64,000 bases of DNA from Acetobacter sp. CAG:977 (lineage in GTDB: Bacteria > Pseudomonadota > Alphaproteobacteria > CAAGCB01 > CAG-977), in contig HF994935.1 of assembly GCA_000434295.1 (NCBI GenBank), positions 106,013-170,012 on the forward strand, given 5' to 3'. Made by a program: the position numbers and the translations under genes. Shown here piece by piece: positions 17,332 to 25,837 of this stretch; within the stretch, counting starts at the first letter, position 1, and the number at the start of each line of letters is the position of its first letter. The notes beneath the pieces are model-generated. The model made no database searches, was not told the origin of the DNA, and saw only the letters and a program-made list of their open reading frames with translations.

Positions 17332-19014
17332 TCATTTCCGAACCAACGGTTTGTATTTTACGCGGTGAGGCTGATCGGCATCCGCCCCCAGACGGCGTTT
17401 TTTGTCGGCTTCGTATTCTTCGTAATTGCCTTCGAACCATTCGACATGGCTGTCGCCTTCAAAAGCTAAGATATGCGTCGCGATGCGGTCAAGGAACCAA
17501 CGGTCGTGAGACGTGACGACGGCGCATCCGGGAAAAGCCAGCAAAGCTTCTTCCAACGCGCGCAACGTATCAACGTCCAAATCGTTCGTCGGTTCGTCAA
17601 GCAAAATAACGTTCGCGCCCGATTTCAACATCTTTGCCATATGGACGCGATTGCGTTCGCCGCCCGACAGCTGTCCGACTTTCTTTTGTTGGTCGGCGCC
17701 TTTAAAGTTAAATTGCCCCACATACGCGCGAGAAGGCATTTTGCGTTTTCCCAAAACGACTTCGTCTTCGCCCTGAGAAATTTCTTCCCATACGGTTTTG
17801 TTGGGGTTAAGAGCATCTCTGCTTTGATCGACATAGCCCAAAACGACGGTGTCGCCGATGCGGATTGTACCGGAATCGGGCGTTTCCTGTCCCGTAATCA
17901 GCTTCATCAACGTGGTTTTGCCCGTGCCGTTGGCGCCGATAACGCCCACAATGCCGCCCGGAGGCAGCTTAAAGGTCAGATCTTCAAACAGTAAACGGTC
18001 GCCGAAACCTTTGGAAAGCTTTTCCGCCTGAATGACAACATCGCCCAAACGGGGACCGGGAGGAATGACAATTTGGGCTTGTCCCAAAGTTTCGTTGCCC
18101 GACTGAGCCACCAGATTTTCAAACGCCTGAATACGGGCTTTGCTTTTGGCTTGTCTGGCGCGGGGGCTTTGACGGATCCATTCCAATTCTTCTTTGATGG
18201 TGCGCTGGCGAGCGGTTTCTTCTTTGGCTTCCTGAGCCAGACGTTTTTCCTTTTGTTCCAGCCAAGACGAATAATTGCCTTCGTAAGGAATGCCTTCGCC
18301 GCGGTCAAGCTCTAAAATCCAGCCCGTTACGTTGTCAAGGAAGTAGCGGTCGTGAGTTACCATAACGACGGTGCCTTCGTAATCGTGCAAATGCTGTTGC
18401 AACCAAGCAACGGATTCGGCGTCCAAATGGTTGGTCGGTTCGTCCAACAACAGCAAATCCGGCTTTGACAATAACAGGCGGCACAAAGCAACACGGCGTT
18501 TTTCACCGCCCGACAGCTTTGTAACGTCGGCGTCTGCGGGCGGACAGCGCAAAGCATCCATTGCGATTTCGATGGTACGTTCAATGTCCCAACCGTTGCA
18601 GGCGTCTATTTTTTCTTGCAATTCGGCTTGTTCGGCGATCAATGCGTTCATTTCGTCATCGGTCATTTCTTCGCCGAATTTCATGCTGACTTCTTCAAAT
18701 CGTTTTAACAGGTCGCGCACGGGACCGACGCCGTCCATGATGTTTTCCATGACGTTTTTGGACGGATCCAGCTGAGGTTCCTGAGGCAGATATCCGACGG
18801 AAGCGCCTTCCGCCGCCCAAGCTTCGCCGTTAAATTCGGTTTCGATGCCGGCCATGATTTTCAACAGCGTACTTTTCCCCGCGCCGTTCGGTCCCAAAAC
18901 GCCGATCTTTGCGCCCGGAAAAAAGGACAGCCATATATTTTTTAAAACTTCTCTGCCGCCGGGGTACGTCTTGGACAGGTTTTTCATAACGTAGATGTAT
19001 TGGTACGAAGCCAT
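17332..19014 (-). CDS. ettA: Energy-dependent translational throttle protein EttA (ABC-F ATPase)
   Basis: A 560-residue soluble ABC-F protein that binds the ribosomal E site and gates the first elongation steps according to the ATP/ADP ratio. It has two ABC domains: Walker [10 protein letters not shown], signature [12 protein letters not shown] and Walker [16 protein letters not shown] in the first; [24 protein letters not shown] and [13 protein letters not shown] in the second. The charged linker ([18 protein letters not shown]) and the toe-like segment after the first domain fit EttA rather than Uup. The start is the ATG at 19014 ([15 protein letters not shown]), preceded by CAGGAG. A 5-codon longer frame is unlikely. 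Confidence 0.95.
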   Translation of the reverse strand: MASYQYIYVMKNLSKTYPGGREVLKNIWLSFFPGAKIGVLGPNGAGKSTLLKIMAGIETEFNGEAWAAEGASVGYLPQEPQLDPSKNVMENIMDGVGPVRDLLKRFEEVSMKFGEEMTDDEMNALIAEQAELQEKIDACNGWDIERTIEIAMDALRCPPADADVTKLSGGEKRRVALCRLLLSKPDLLLLDEPTNHLDAESVAWLQQHLHDYEGTVVMVTHDRYFLDNVTGWILELDRGEGIPYEGNYSSWLEQKEKRLAQEAKEETARQRTIKEELEWIRQSPRARQAKSKARIQAFENLVAQSGNETLGQAQIVIPPGPRLGDVVIQAEKLSKGFGDRLLFEDLTFKLPPGGIVGVIGANGTGKTTLMKLITGQETPDSGTIRIGDTVVLGYVDQSRDALNPNKTVWEEISQGEDEVVLGKRKMPSRAYVGQFNFKGADQQKKVGQLSGGERNRVHMAKMLKSGANVILLDEPTNDLDVDTLRALEEALLAFPGCAVVTSHDRWFLDRIATHILAFEGDSHVEWFEGNYEEYEADKKRRLGADADQPHRVKYKPLVRK

Positions 19015-19069
19015 CAGGCACTCCTGCAAAAAGAAAGAAAACTTCAGACGTTATAACAAAGAAAAACAA

Positions 19070-19105
19070 AACGGGCAAGCTTGCGAAAGAAAGCTTGCCC
19101 GTCCG
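19070..19105. terminator. Terminator hairpin after the META-domain gene
   Basis: CGGGCAAGCTT (19072-19082) pairs perfectly with AAGCTTGCCCG (19091-19101), an 11-bp stem with an 8-base loop. Reading on the minus strand it runs into a T-rich stretch, so it most likely ends the LRR-META operon. Confidence 0.8.
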
Positions 19106-19119
19106 TAAAAACTCAAATC

Positions 19120-19521
19120 TCAGTTATCTCTGTCGGGAACGGTTTCCACGAAAATCAAATCATGAACTCCCGACGTTTTTAAAATCAGGGTTTGCCCTTT
19201 TAATTCGTACCCCGACACGGTCGGCAGAACCTTTAAATATTCCTGTTCTGCCTGCATCAAAGGCATGGGGCCCATCATCATTGTCGTTCCCGCGGGCGAA
19301 AATTCCATTCTTCCTTCGGGTTTTAATTGATAAGACCCGAAATACCTGTTCACGGCGGCGTTTCCGGCGAATCTGGGGTCTTTGGCATCAAAAGCGATGG
19401 TGATTTCCGCATTGTTCGGAGCATTGACCAATTTATAAGTTCTGCCTCTGAAATCGCCCGTATTGTTATAGACGGCGCATCCTGACAGCAGTAACGCCGC
19501 AACGGCGAATAATTTTTTCAT
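19120..19521 (-). CDS. META-domain (HslJ-like) lipoprotein
   Basis: A 133-residue exported lipoprotein with signal peptide MKKLFAVAALLLSGC. The remainder fits a META/HslJ beta fold: GRTYKLVNA, the GNAAVNRYFGSYQL segment, PLMQAEQEYLKVLPTVSGYELKGQTLIL. Family members are secreted or periplasmic and several are linked to stress or drug tolerance, but the molecular role is unclear. Its ATG overlaps the stop of the LRR gene upstream by four bases, so it is translated with the three LRR genes. It may be an envelope partner or an immunity-like protein for them; this is speculation from context. Confidence 0.8.
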   Translation of the reverse strand: MKKLFAVAALLLSGCAVYNNTGDFRGRTYKLVNAPNNAEITIAFDAKDPRFAGNAAVNRYFGSYQLKPEGRMEFSPAGTTMMMGPMPLMQAEQEYLKVLPTVSGYELKGQTLILKTSGVHDLIFVETVPDRDN

Positions 19522-20834
19522 TTAGAGCCCTTTCCTTTGTTTTTTAACAACAAATCGGTAACGGCCGAGCGCATGACTTCGTTTTTGATTTTCTGGAACG
19601 AAGGGCGTCCGTGCCGTCCGTCAAGCTGCCATTTGTCGGCTTCGGGGACGGCGTTCCATGCCGTTTGCATTTCTTTAGCATCTTTCCATTTGTTTTTCAC
19701 GAAAATTTCGGGCAACAATTCCGCGGCGGCGGCATTTTCGATAAACGTTTTGCCGTCACCGGTCGGTTCCAGACATTCTTTTGCCGATAACGGAGCTTTG
19801 TGCACGGCCAACACTTTCGGCAACAGCCCCGTGTCAAACCCCTGAGCCAGAGTGTCCGCAAGCATCAGCGGCAAATCTGCCGCATATTCGACTTTTTTTC
19901 GATAAGCTTCACGAAAAGCAATGCGGTGCATCTGTTCCATACGGGCGTTGAAGATCGGTTTGCGGTTTCCGTCATCCCAGTTTTTTAGTTCGCAAACGGC
20001 TTTTTCCAACCGCGTCTGATGCGAAGAAAACATATCGGCAATGACCGAAGACACGCGACGTTCGGCATCCATTCCGCCGCTGGCAAAAGTCAGAACGGTT
20101 TCTTTGACGTTTGATTCCGTTAAGCCTTTGCACATTTCAACGGCGGTTTCTTCGTTCAATTCGATAAAGTGCGCCGAAAAAAACTCTAACTTTGACGCGG
20201 GCAGATTTTTGGCAACAGCCTGTAATGCCGATTGCGATATTTTCGGGTTATACGAAATATCCAAGTGTTTCAAAGACGATTTTGCCAAAGCATTCCCCAA
20301 TTCGTCTCCGCCGTAAGCCGCGCCGACGGATTGACAGGACAGCTTTTCAAGCGCGGCCGTTTCCAACAGCGGCGCCAAACGTTCGAAAAACGGTTCCGCC
20401 ATGGTGTTGGAATTAATCGTCAAAGATTTAATCTTTCCGCTTCCGATTATTCCGAGGACGGCATCGGTACATTCTTTGTCGCCGTTAACGGCGTTTTGAG
20501 AAATGTCCAGACGTTCCGTTTTTGATTCTTTGAGGGCGTTCAATAATTTGATGACGGCTTTCGGTCCCGCCTTTGCGCCGTTAAGGCTTAATTCTTTCAG
20601 TTCGGGGATTTCGCGCAAATTGTCGGCAAGCCAGCTTACGGATTCTTCCGTTACGCAGGCTTTTCCCATATTCAGCGAAGAAATTTTATATTTGGCGGCG
20701 GCTTGTAAAAAAGATTTCGTATATTCTTCTCCCGTCATCGGAGATTGCGGCGTAAAAGGCTGATCTTGACGGTGCGAATACATACGGCGGATGTCTTCGT
20801 TTAAAGCCTTTAATTCTTCAAAAGACAAACTCAT
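19518..20834 (-). CDS. Leucine-rich-repeat protein with conserved C-terminal module, paralogue 1
   Basis: A 438-residue protein without signal peptide or membrane segment. Residues ~50-260 hold ribonuclease-inhibitor-like leucine-rich repeats (ELKELSLNGAKAG, TERLDISQNAVN, SLKHLDISYNPKI). The last ~110 residues form a module shared with the next two genes: LADTLAQG, LSAKECL, FIENAAAAELLPEIF, W-x-D-x-KEMQxxW, WQLDGRHGRPSFQKIKNEVMR. I do not recognise this module. It is the third gene of an operon read right to left (LRR3-LRR2-LRR1-META) with four-base overlaps. LRR proteins of this style in bacteria often bind other proteins, including host ones; no direct evidence for that here. Confidence 0.85.
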   Translation of the reverse strand: MSLSFEELKALNEDIRRMYSHRQDQPFTPQSPMTGEEYTKSFLQAAAKYKISSLNMGKACVTEESVSWLADNLREIPELKELSLNGAKAGPKAVIKLLNALKESKTERLDISQNAVNGDKECTDAVLGIIGSGKIKSLTINSNTMAEPFFERLAPLLETAALEKLSCQSVGAAYGGDELGNALAKSSLKHLDISYNPKISQSALQAVAKNLPASKLEFFSAHFIELNEETAVEMCKGLTESNVKETVLTFASGGMDAERRVSSVIADMFSSHQTRLEKAVCELKNWDDGNRKPIFNARMEQMHRIAFREAYRKKVEYAADLPLMLADTLAQGFDTGLLPKVLAVHKAPLSAKECLEPTGDGKTFIENAAAAELLPEIFVKNKWKDAKEMQTAWNAVPEADKWQLDGRHGRPSFQKIKNEVMRSAVTDLLLKNKGKGSK

Positions 20835-22144
20835 CTGTTTTTTCCTTTTTTCGCAGCCAGAACGGCAGCCAAAGAACGTCGCGTGACTTCATTTTTTTCC
20901 TTTTGAAACAAAGGCCGCCCTTTTTTGCCGTCCATTTGCCAATGATGCTTCGGATCAAGCGCGCTCCATGCTTTTTGCATTTCCTTCGGGTCTTTCCAGT
21001 TTTGCGCGGAAAAAATCAAAGGCAGCATTTCCGCCTGTGCCGCCGTTAAAATAAACGGCATGCGCGCATAGCCCTGATATTCAAAGCAATCCTCCGACGT
21101 TAACGGACGGTTTTCTTTTCTGCGGTTTTCAAGGGTTTGCTTTAAGACGCCCTTGCTTAACGCGTCGCCCAAAGAAATATCCGCGGGAGCAGTGTCGTTT
21201 TCGTGCTCTTTTGCCAGATATTGGTAGAAACGCCGCGTTCTGGCGTTTGACCTCATTGTTTCCAAAGACTGCGCCATCAGGTTTTTTTCATAATCCGACA
21301 ATCCCGACAGAGGAATGTCGGCATCTTCCAAACGGCAGGACGGGTGCTCCAGGTATGCTCTCAGAGTTTCCATAAATTTATCTGAAGGCCGTCCTTGCGG
21401 AGCAAAAGAAATCTTTGTGATTTTCGTGTCGGGCAAAATTTTTATCAAAGTTTCCGCATTTTCCTGAACCAATCCCGTTCCGATCAGATTGATTTCTTTT
21501 AAGGATGTTTCGGGCAGCTTTGAAATAATTTTTTCAATGCCTTCAGGTCCCAGCCTGTTACTTGAGACGTTCAAAGACTTTAATTCTGATGCGGGCAGGG
21601 CATCGGCAAACGCTTCTGCGGATTTGTCCGTCATTTCGATATGCGAAAGCGTCAGTACGTCCATTTCTTTTTGTTTTAGAACGTCTGCCAGAGCAACGAT
21701 GAATTTGTCGCCCAGACGGTTGTTCGTAACGTCCAACGAACGGACTTTTGATTTTTCCAATCCGCCTAAGATGACCCCCGTGACTTTGTCGGACAGATTA
21801 TTGTTGGCGATTGACAGGTTTTCGATATTTGTTTCGGGTAATTTATGAAAAACGGCAGAGATACCGCTTTGTCCGACGGCGTTTGTGCTGATGTTCAGCG
21901 TTTTCAGCTTTAATTCCGGCATACGTTCGGCGAACCAGACGGTTTTTGTCGCGCCTAGAGCACAGGCGTTAAAATTGATGTTGTCAACGCTGGCGTCTTT
22001 GGCGGCATCAATCATGGCGTCCATGGTTTCGCGCGTCGGAAAAGAAAAAGACGGATAAAAAATGTGGCGAGCCTGAGAAGAACGGGCACGCTTTATCATG
22101 GCATCGAAATTTTTTTGTTCTTTGTCGGATAAGTCTTCGTTCAT
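20831..22144 (-). CDS. Leucine-rich-repeat protein with conserved C-terminal module, paralogue 2
   Basis: A 437-residue paralogue of its two neighbours and the clearest LRR of the three: repeats such as LKTLNISTNAVGQSG, IENLSIANNNLSDKV, VRSLDVTNNRLGD, LKSLNVSSNRLGPEG follow each other at ~28-residue spacing from about residue 75 to 240. The C-terminal module is present (ISLGDALSKG, PLTSEDCFEYQG, PFILTAAQAEMLPLIF, DPKEMQKAW, HHWQMDGKKGRPLFQKEKNEVTRR). Cytosolic by sequence. ATGA overlaps join it to both neighbours. Divergence between the three is high except in the C-module, which suggests that the module has the shared function and the LRRs give different targets. Confidence 0.87.
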   Translation of the reverse strand: MNEDLSDKEQKNFDAMIKRARSSQARHIFYPSFSFPTRETMDAMIDAAKDASVDNINFNACALGATKTVWFAERMPELKLKTLNISTNAVGQSGISAVFHKLPETNIENLSIANNNLSDKVTGVILGGLEKSKVRSLDVTNNRLGDKFIVALADVLKQKEMDVLTLSHIEMTDKSAEAFADALPASELKSLNVSSNRLGPEGIEKIISKLPETSLKEINLIGTGLVQENAETLIKILPDTKITKISFAPQGRPSDKFMETLRAYLEHPSCRLEDADIPLSGLSDYEKNLMAQSLETMRSNARTRRFYQYLAKEHENDTAPADISLGDALSKGVLKQTLENRRKENRPLTSEDCFEYQGYARMPFILTAAQAEMLPLIFSAQNWKDPKEMQKAWSALDPKHHWQMDGKKGRPLFQKEKNEVTRRSLAAVLAAKKGKNR

Positions 22145-23451
22145 CTGCCTGCGTTCCTTTTATTCAGGTTGGTATAGACGGCTTTTCTCATGATTTCGTT
22201 TTTAATTTTCTGATACGACGGTCGCCCGTTTTTCCCGTCCATCTGCCATTTGTGCCGTTCGTCGACGTTTTGCCAAGTCTTTTGAAATTCTTTGGCGTCA
22301 ACCCATAAAGAGGTTTTGAAAATCAATGCCAGTTGTTCCGCGCGGGCGGCTTTTTGAATAAAAGGGATTCCCGCGGCGTCGGAAGCAAGGCATTCGGCGG
22401 CGCTTAAAGGCTTTTTACGTCCTGCCAACGCTTGGGGCAACACCCCCGTTTCCAATGCGTCGCACAACGTTATGCCGTCAGGTGCTTTTTCGACGTTTTT
22501 CTTTTCCGCCGTTTTCTGCGCGATGCTTTTTCTGTAAGCGACGTTTTTTAGCAAAGCTTCTCGGGCAGCCAGCATATCTTTTGATTTTTCGTGCGGCGTG
22601 TTAAACGTGGTTATGAAAACGTTTTCCAGACGGTTTTGCCCCGATTTTAACATTTTTTCGGCTTCTTTGAAAAAAGCGTCGCTGAAACGCGAAGAAGCGG
22701 AAAAATAAAAATATGATATTTCCGTGTTCGGAATCATCTGCATCAATCGGATGGCTTCGGGTTCTTTGAAATCATAGCATCCGCGCATATTCAGACGTCT
22801 GATTGTCGAATTCGGCAAAGAGTCGATGAAAATGTTTTGTGCTTTCGGGTCGTTAAAACTGCTGAACGCGAGAGAAACCAGCTTTGTGCGGTTCATGATT
22901 TCCACAAAGGCTCTGCAACCTTCGGGATAGGAAATGACGCCTTCGATATCCAGATCGCGGATATTCGTGTCAGGCAGGACTTTGGAGAGTTTTTCCAAAA
23001 ATCCGAAACGTTTTTCGCCCATTGAAGTTTGGTGAAGGGACAAGATTTCCAACGGAGTATTTTTTGCGACGTTCAACAAAAGGGGCACGGCGGCATCGGG
23101 CAGTTCGACTCTGTTCAGGGAGAGCTCTTTGATTTTTGAAGTTTCCAAAGCTTTTAAAAGAGCGATGCCGCCCTTTTTCCCCGGTTTTGAATCGTTAAGG
23201 TTTAACCCTTCCAAATTCGGGGCAAGGTGCAAATTTCTTGCCAGCATCTGGACGTGATTGGAACCGAAATAATCGCATTCGGCAAAGGACAGCTTTTTAA
23301 TCCCCGCGTTTTCGGCGGTTTTTAACAGATTTTGCCACGACTCATCGTCCGGCATGGGAAACGGGCAGGAAAAGAACCTGTCTTTTTTTGCAGAGTCCAT
23401 GCGGGAAAAAAGCTTTTCGATGTCTTCCGTTTTCGGTCGGTCAAAAGCCAT
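22141..23451 (-). CDS. Leucine-rich-repeat protein with conserved C-terminal module, paralogue 3
   Basis: A 436-residue paralogue and first gene of the operon. LRRs are present but looser than in the next gene (LEGLNLNDSKPGKKG, IKELSLNRVELPDAA, IRDLDIEGVISYPEG, IRRLNMRGCYDFKEP). The C-module reads ITLCDALETGVLPQAL, KPLSAAECL, PFIQKAARAEQLALIF, DAKEFQKTW, HKWQMDGKNGRPSYQKIKNEIMRKAV. No export signal is seen. A promoter lies just upstream. As with its paralogues, an effector, adaptor or toxin role is possible; nothing in the sequence shows an enzymatic site. Confidence 0.85.
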   Translation of the reverse strand: MAFDRPKTEDIEKLFSRMDSAKKDRFFSCPFPMPDDESWQNLLKTAENAGIKKLSFAECDYFGSNHVQMLARNLHLAPNLEGLNLNDSKPGKKGGIALLKALETSKIKELSLNRVELPDAAVPLLLNVAKNTPLEILSLHQTSMGEKRFGFLEKLSKVLPDTNIRDLDIEGVISYPEGCRAFVEIMNRTKLVSLAFSSFNDPKAQNIFIDSLPNSTIRRLNMRGCYDFKEPEAIRLMQMIPNTEISYFYFSASSRFSDAFFKEAEKMLKSGQNRLENVFITTFNTPHEKSKDMLAAREALLKNVAYRKSIAQKTAEKKNVEKAPDGITLCDALETGVLPQALAGRKKPLSAAECLASDAAGIPFIQKAARAEQLALIFKTSLWVDAKEFQKTWQNVDERHKWQMDGKNGRPSYQKIKNEIMRKAVYTNLNKRNAGR

Positions 23452-23480
23452 ATTTCCGTCCTTTTTTGTCTATTTCTTCT

Positions 23481-23508
23481 ATAATACCAAACCGTATGGA
23501 AACGGCAA
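23481..23508 (-). promoter_or_regulatory. Candidate sigma-70 promoter of the LRR operon
   Basis: Read on the minus strand, TTGCCG (23508-23503) and TATTAT (23486-23481) are 16 bases apart and 30 bases ahead of the ATG at 23451. On the plus strand the same gap holds a perfect TATAAT at 23575-23580 that may serve the divergent gene at 23628, though without a good -35. Confidence 0.5.
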
Positions 23509-23627
23509 CAAAAAAGCCCTATTTAAAGCAAGGTCGTTTTAGAAAAAATGGTTCTGCTTTTTTTCTTTTTTTTGTATAATAACACTTAATGACAGCCTTT
23601 TAAGTTGCAGATTTCGGAGGAAAAGCG

Positions 23628-25103
23628 ATGGAACAGGAAGCCGATTCTCTAAATAAGGCAGATGCCGATAAAATAATGGACGATGCCGTTGCCGATTTTG
23701 AACGGCGAATACGGGCAATAAAAGAGGCAAAGAAGGCTCAGGGGCTTGAAACGGCTGTTTCCAAATATGTTCCGTCGTGTGCGAATAATTCGAATCTGTA
23801 CTGTTTGGGAGCCTATACATACTCTTTGGGGGCGGCAATGAATAAAAACGGTCTGTCTCCGAAGGAAAACGGGCTGATGCAGTTTACTGCGGCCGAACGA
23901 GAGACGTACGCTTCCGATGCTTGGGGCAGTCCGCAAATTTCTTGTCCTGCGGCGGCGAATTATTTTGAAACGAATTGCAACGATTCCTTAAAGTCATGCG
24001 GACAAAGCTTAAAAGATGCTCCGAACGGGACGACTTTAGGCGATATGCTGGCTCAGGGGTATCGAAACGGCTCAATACCTCAAGGGTCGCTGGTTTTGTT
24101 GAAAAGCGACGGAAATTCTTCGACAGGGATGCACGCCGCAATGTTCGTCGGGCTAAACGAGAACGGAGAACCTTTGTTTTCTTCGGCGAATCCCGAAATT
24201 ATCCGCCAACCGGTAAAAGAATGGGCAAACCAGGTCGCAGATCCGAAACGCTCAAAGGATACGGACTGTTATGTTGTTAATATGCGTTCGGCGTTAAGCG
24301 CCAAACTGTTTCCTGCCGGACATAAAGTAGAAAAGGAAAAAGAGCAACAATCCGAAAAAGATTCTTCTCCGGAGCTTGGCGGAAAATTTGCAAGGGTCGG
24401 ACACGACGGACAAAAAACAGCCCGCTTTGAAGGAAAAGATCTCGGAGGCTTACTTTTTAAAGTTCCTCGCGATGCTGCGGAATTTAAAGAAGCTGCCAAA
24501 AAAATGTCAGGCTTTTTAAAGGGGGCAATACAGAAAGGCAGTAACGAACCGAAACAAACAGGAAGTGTAGGTAAAGTCGGCAAAGCAGAACCGTCATTAC
24601 CGCCGAACGGAAAACTTGCAAGGGGCGGTCATGACGGAGAAAAAACGGCTCGTTTTGTTGGGAAAAATCCCGGCGAAGATGTCTTGAAGGCGACGGTAAA
24701 AGATTTGTTTGATGCCGGAAATCTGAAAAAAGCGGCTCAAAAAGTGTCGGATTTTTTGGGGGATGCAGCTCAGGCGGTAAAGGAAAAGCTTAACAAAACC
24801 GTTAATGACGTCAAACGGCGCGTGCTCCGCAACGAAATTCGCTTTCGCGCGAAAATGCGTACGGATAAAAAAGCTTCAAAGTTGCTGAAACAAAAAAGTG
24901 TTTTGGGTAAAACAAGGGAAATCGGAAAAGCTCCCGAAAAAAAAGCCGTTCTCAAAGGAAGCGGGCTGATGAAAACTTTGATGCGTCATTCTGCGGAAAA
25001 GCCTGCGCCTAAAACATCTTCTCGTTTAAGTTTTAATGAAAAGATGCAAAAAGTTTCACCGGTTAATCGGGTCGTTATGGCAAAATTAGGTCGTACGCAC
25101 TGA
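23628..25103 (+). CDS. Cysteine-peptidase-like (NlpC/CHAP-type) protein with internal repeats
   Basis: A 491-residue protein I cannot place firmly. Residues ~45-220 look like a papain-like NlpC/CHAP-type domain: Cys51 and Cys59 in SCANNSNLYCLGAY as possible nucleophiles, Gly-rich PQGSLVLLKS, and His169 in GMHAAMFVGLNENGEPLFSSAN, which is the His-strand pattern of that fold. Five cysteines lie within residues 51-124. Two ~50-residue repeats follow (251-300 and 328-380), each starting with GGKFARVGHDGQKTARF or a close variant and ending in a SGFLKGA-like helix. The last ~110 residues are strongly basic. There is no signal peptide. It is divergent from the LRR operon and shares a short TLGDMLAQG-like motif with the LRR C-modules. 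Confidence 0.7.
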   Translation: MEQEADSLNKADADKIMDDAVADFERRIRAIKEAKKAQGLETAVSKYVPSCANNSNLYCLGAYTYSLGAAMNKNGLSPKENGLMQFTAAERETYASDAWGSPQISCPAAANYFETNCNDSLKSCGQSLKDAPNGTTLGDMLAQGYRNGSIPQGSLVLLKSDGNSSTGMHAAMFVGLNENGEPLFSSANPEIIRQPVKEWANQVADPKRSKDTDCYVVNMRSALSAKLFPAGHKVEKEKEQQSEKDSSPELGGKFARVGHDGQKTARFEGKDLGGLLFKVPRDAAEFKEAAKKMSGFLKGAIQKGSNEPKQTGSVGKVGKAEPSLPPNGKLARGGHDGEKTARFVGKNPGEDVLKATVKDLFDAGNLKKAAQKVSDFLGDAAQAVKEKLNKTVNDVKRRVLRNEIRFRAKMRTDKKASKLLKQKSVLGKTREIGKAPEKKAVLKGSGLMKTLMRHSAEKPAPKTSSRLSFNEKMQKVSPVNRVVMAKLGRTH

Positions 25104-25171
25104 TTTAATATTTGTCGCAAGCGGTAAGGCGGTTATGATAAAGCGGTTTTTGTTTTTTAAGAGGGGATGAC

Positions 25172-25588
25172 ATGTACAAAAGAACAGCCTTTTTTACTGC
25201 TGTCGGTCTTTTGTTTGCTTTTGCAGCATCGGCGCAGGACGCCGATCCGTATCGTTTAAGCACGCATATTTTGGATATTTCCAAAGGCATGCCCGCCGCA
25301 AACGTTCAAGTTGATTTGGAAAAGTACAATTCCGAAACGAATGTTTGGTCGTTACAGGCGACGGAACGGACGGGACAAAACGGCCGTATCGGGAATTTTG
25401 TGCCGTCGGGCGAAGGCACTGAAGGGATTTACAGACTACGTTTTAAGACGGCACCTTATTTTAAGGCACAAAATCAAAAGTCGGTTTATCCTTATATCGA
25501 AGTCGTTTTTGAAATGGAAAAAACGGGGCATTATCATATTCCCGTAACCGTTTCGGCAAACGGTTATGCGACGTATCGCGGGAACTGA
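25172..25588 (+). CDS. Exported transthyretin-like protein (5-hydroxyisourate hydrolase family)
   Basis: A 138-residue protein of the HIU hydrolase/transthyretin-related family, which hydrolyses 5-hydroxyisourate in urate breakdown. It starts with a cleavable signal peptide (to about ASA-QD at 20-23), then the family start LSTHILDISKGMPAANVQVDLEKY with His32. The late HYHIPVTVSANGYATYRGN contains the His-His pattern and the C-terminal tetrapeptide. The canonical end YRGS is YRGN here. No other urate gene is nearby. Known periplasmic members exist, so a transport-side catabolic role or a non-enzymatic role are both possible. Confidence 0.88.
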   Translation: MYKRTAFFTAVGLLFAFAASAQDADPYRLSTHILDISKGMPAANVQVDLEKYNSETNVWSLQATERTGQNGRIGNFVPSGEGTEGIYRLRFKTAPYFKAQNQKSVYPYIEVVFEMEKTGHYHIPVTVSANGYATYRGN

Positions 25589-25639
25589 TTTTTGCCGACC
25601 GAATACGTTCGTGATTGACACACTGTTTCCGAAAATAAA

Positions 25640-25669
25640 AAAGCCTGCATAACGCAGGCTTCTTTTTTT
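25640..25669. terminator. Bidirectional terminator between the transthyretin-like gene and tRNA-Ile
   Basis: AAGCCTGC (25641-25648) pairs with GCAGGCTT (25654-25661) across a five-base loop, with A-rich sequence to the left and a T tract to the right. It can end both the plus-strand gene and the minus-strand tRNA. Confidence 0.88.
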
Positions 25670-25745
25670 GGTAGGTCCGGAGGGACTCGAACCCCCGACC
25701 AAGGCGTTATGAGCGCCCCGCTCTAACCAACTGAGCTACAGACCC
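25669..25745 (-). tRNA. tRNA-Ile (CAU anticodon, lysidine type)
   Basis: All four arms fold: acceptor GGGTCTG with CGGACCT, D-stem GCTC/GAGC, anticodon stem GGGCG/CGCCT with loop CTCATAA, and T-arm with TTCGAGT. CCA is encoded. The anticodon is CAU. The stem around it and the TTGGTC variable region resemble tRNA-Ile2 rather than elongator or initiator tRNA-Met, and C34 would be converted to lysidine by TilS, whose gene is at 54.8 kb. The first pair is G1-U72, an uncommon wobble at the end of the acceptor stem. Confidence 0.92.
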
Positions 25746-25809
25746 AAACCAAACGTTAAATATGTATCAGTCCTGCATAACGAAAGCAAGATTTAATTTT
25801 TATAAAATA

Positions 25810-25833
25810 AAAGCCCGCGTCACTGCGGGCTCT
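25810..25833 (-). terminator. Rho-independent terminator of rpoD
   Basis: On the minus strand AGCCCGC and GCGGGCT (25812-25818 and 25825-25831) form a 7-bp stem followed by TTTTATTTTATA. It lies just after the rpoD stop. Confidence 0.82.
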
Positions 25834-25837
25834 TACT

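Noticed and set aside
17332..19014. ABC-F protein as an antibiotic-resistance (ARE) factor
   Set aside because: Domain linkers, length and start fit the housekeeping factor EttA; the long antibiotic-resistance linker is absent.
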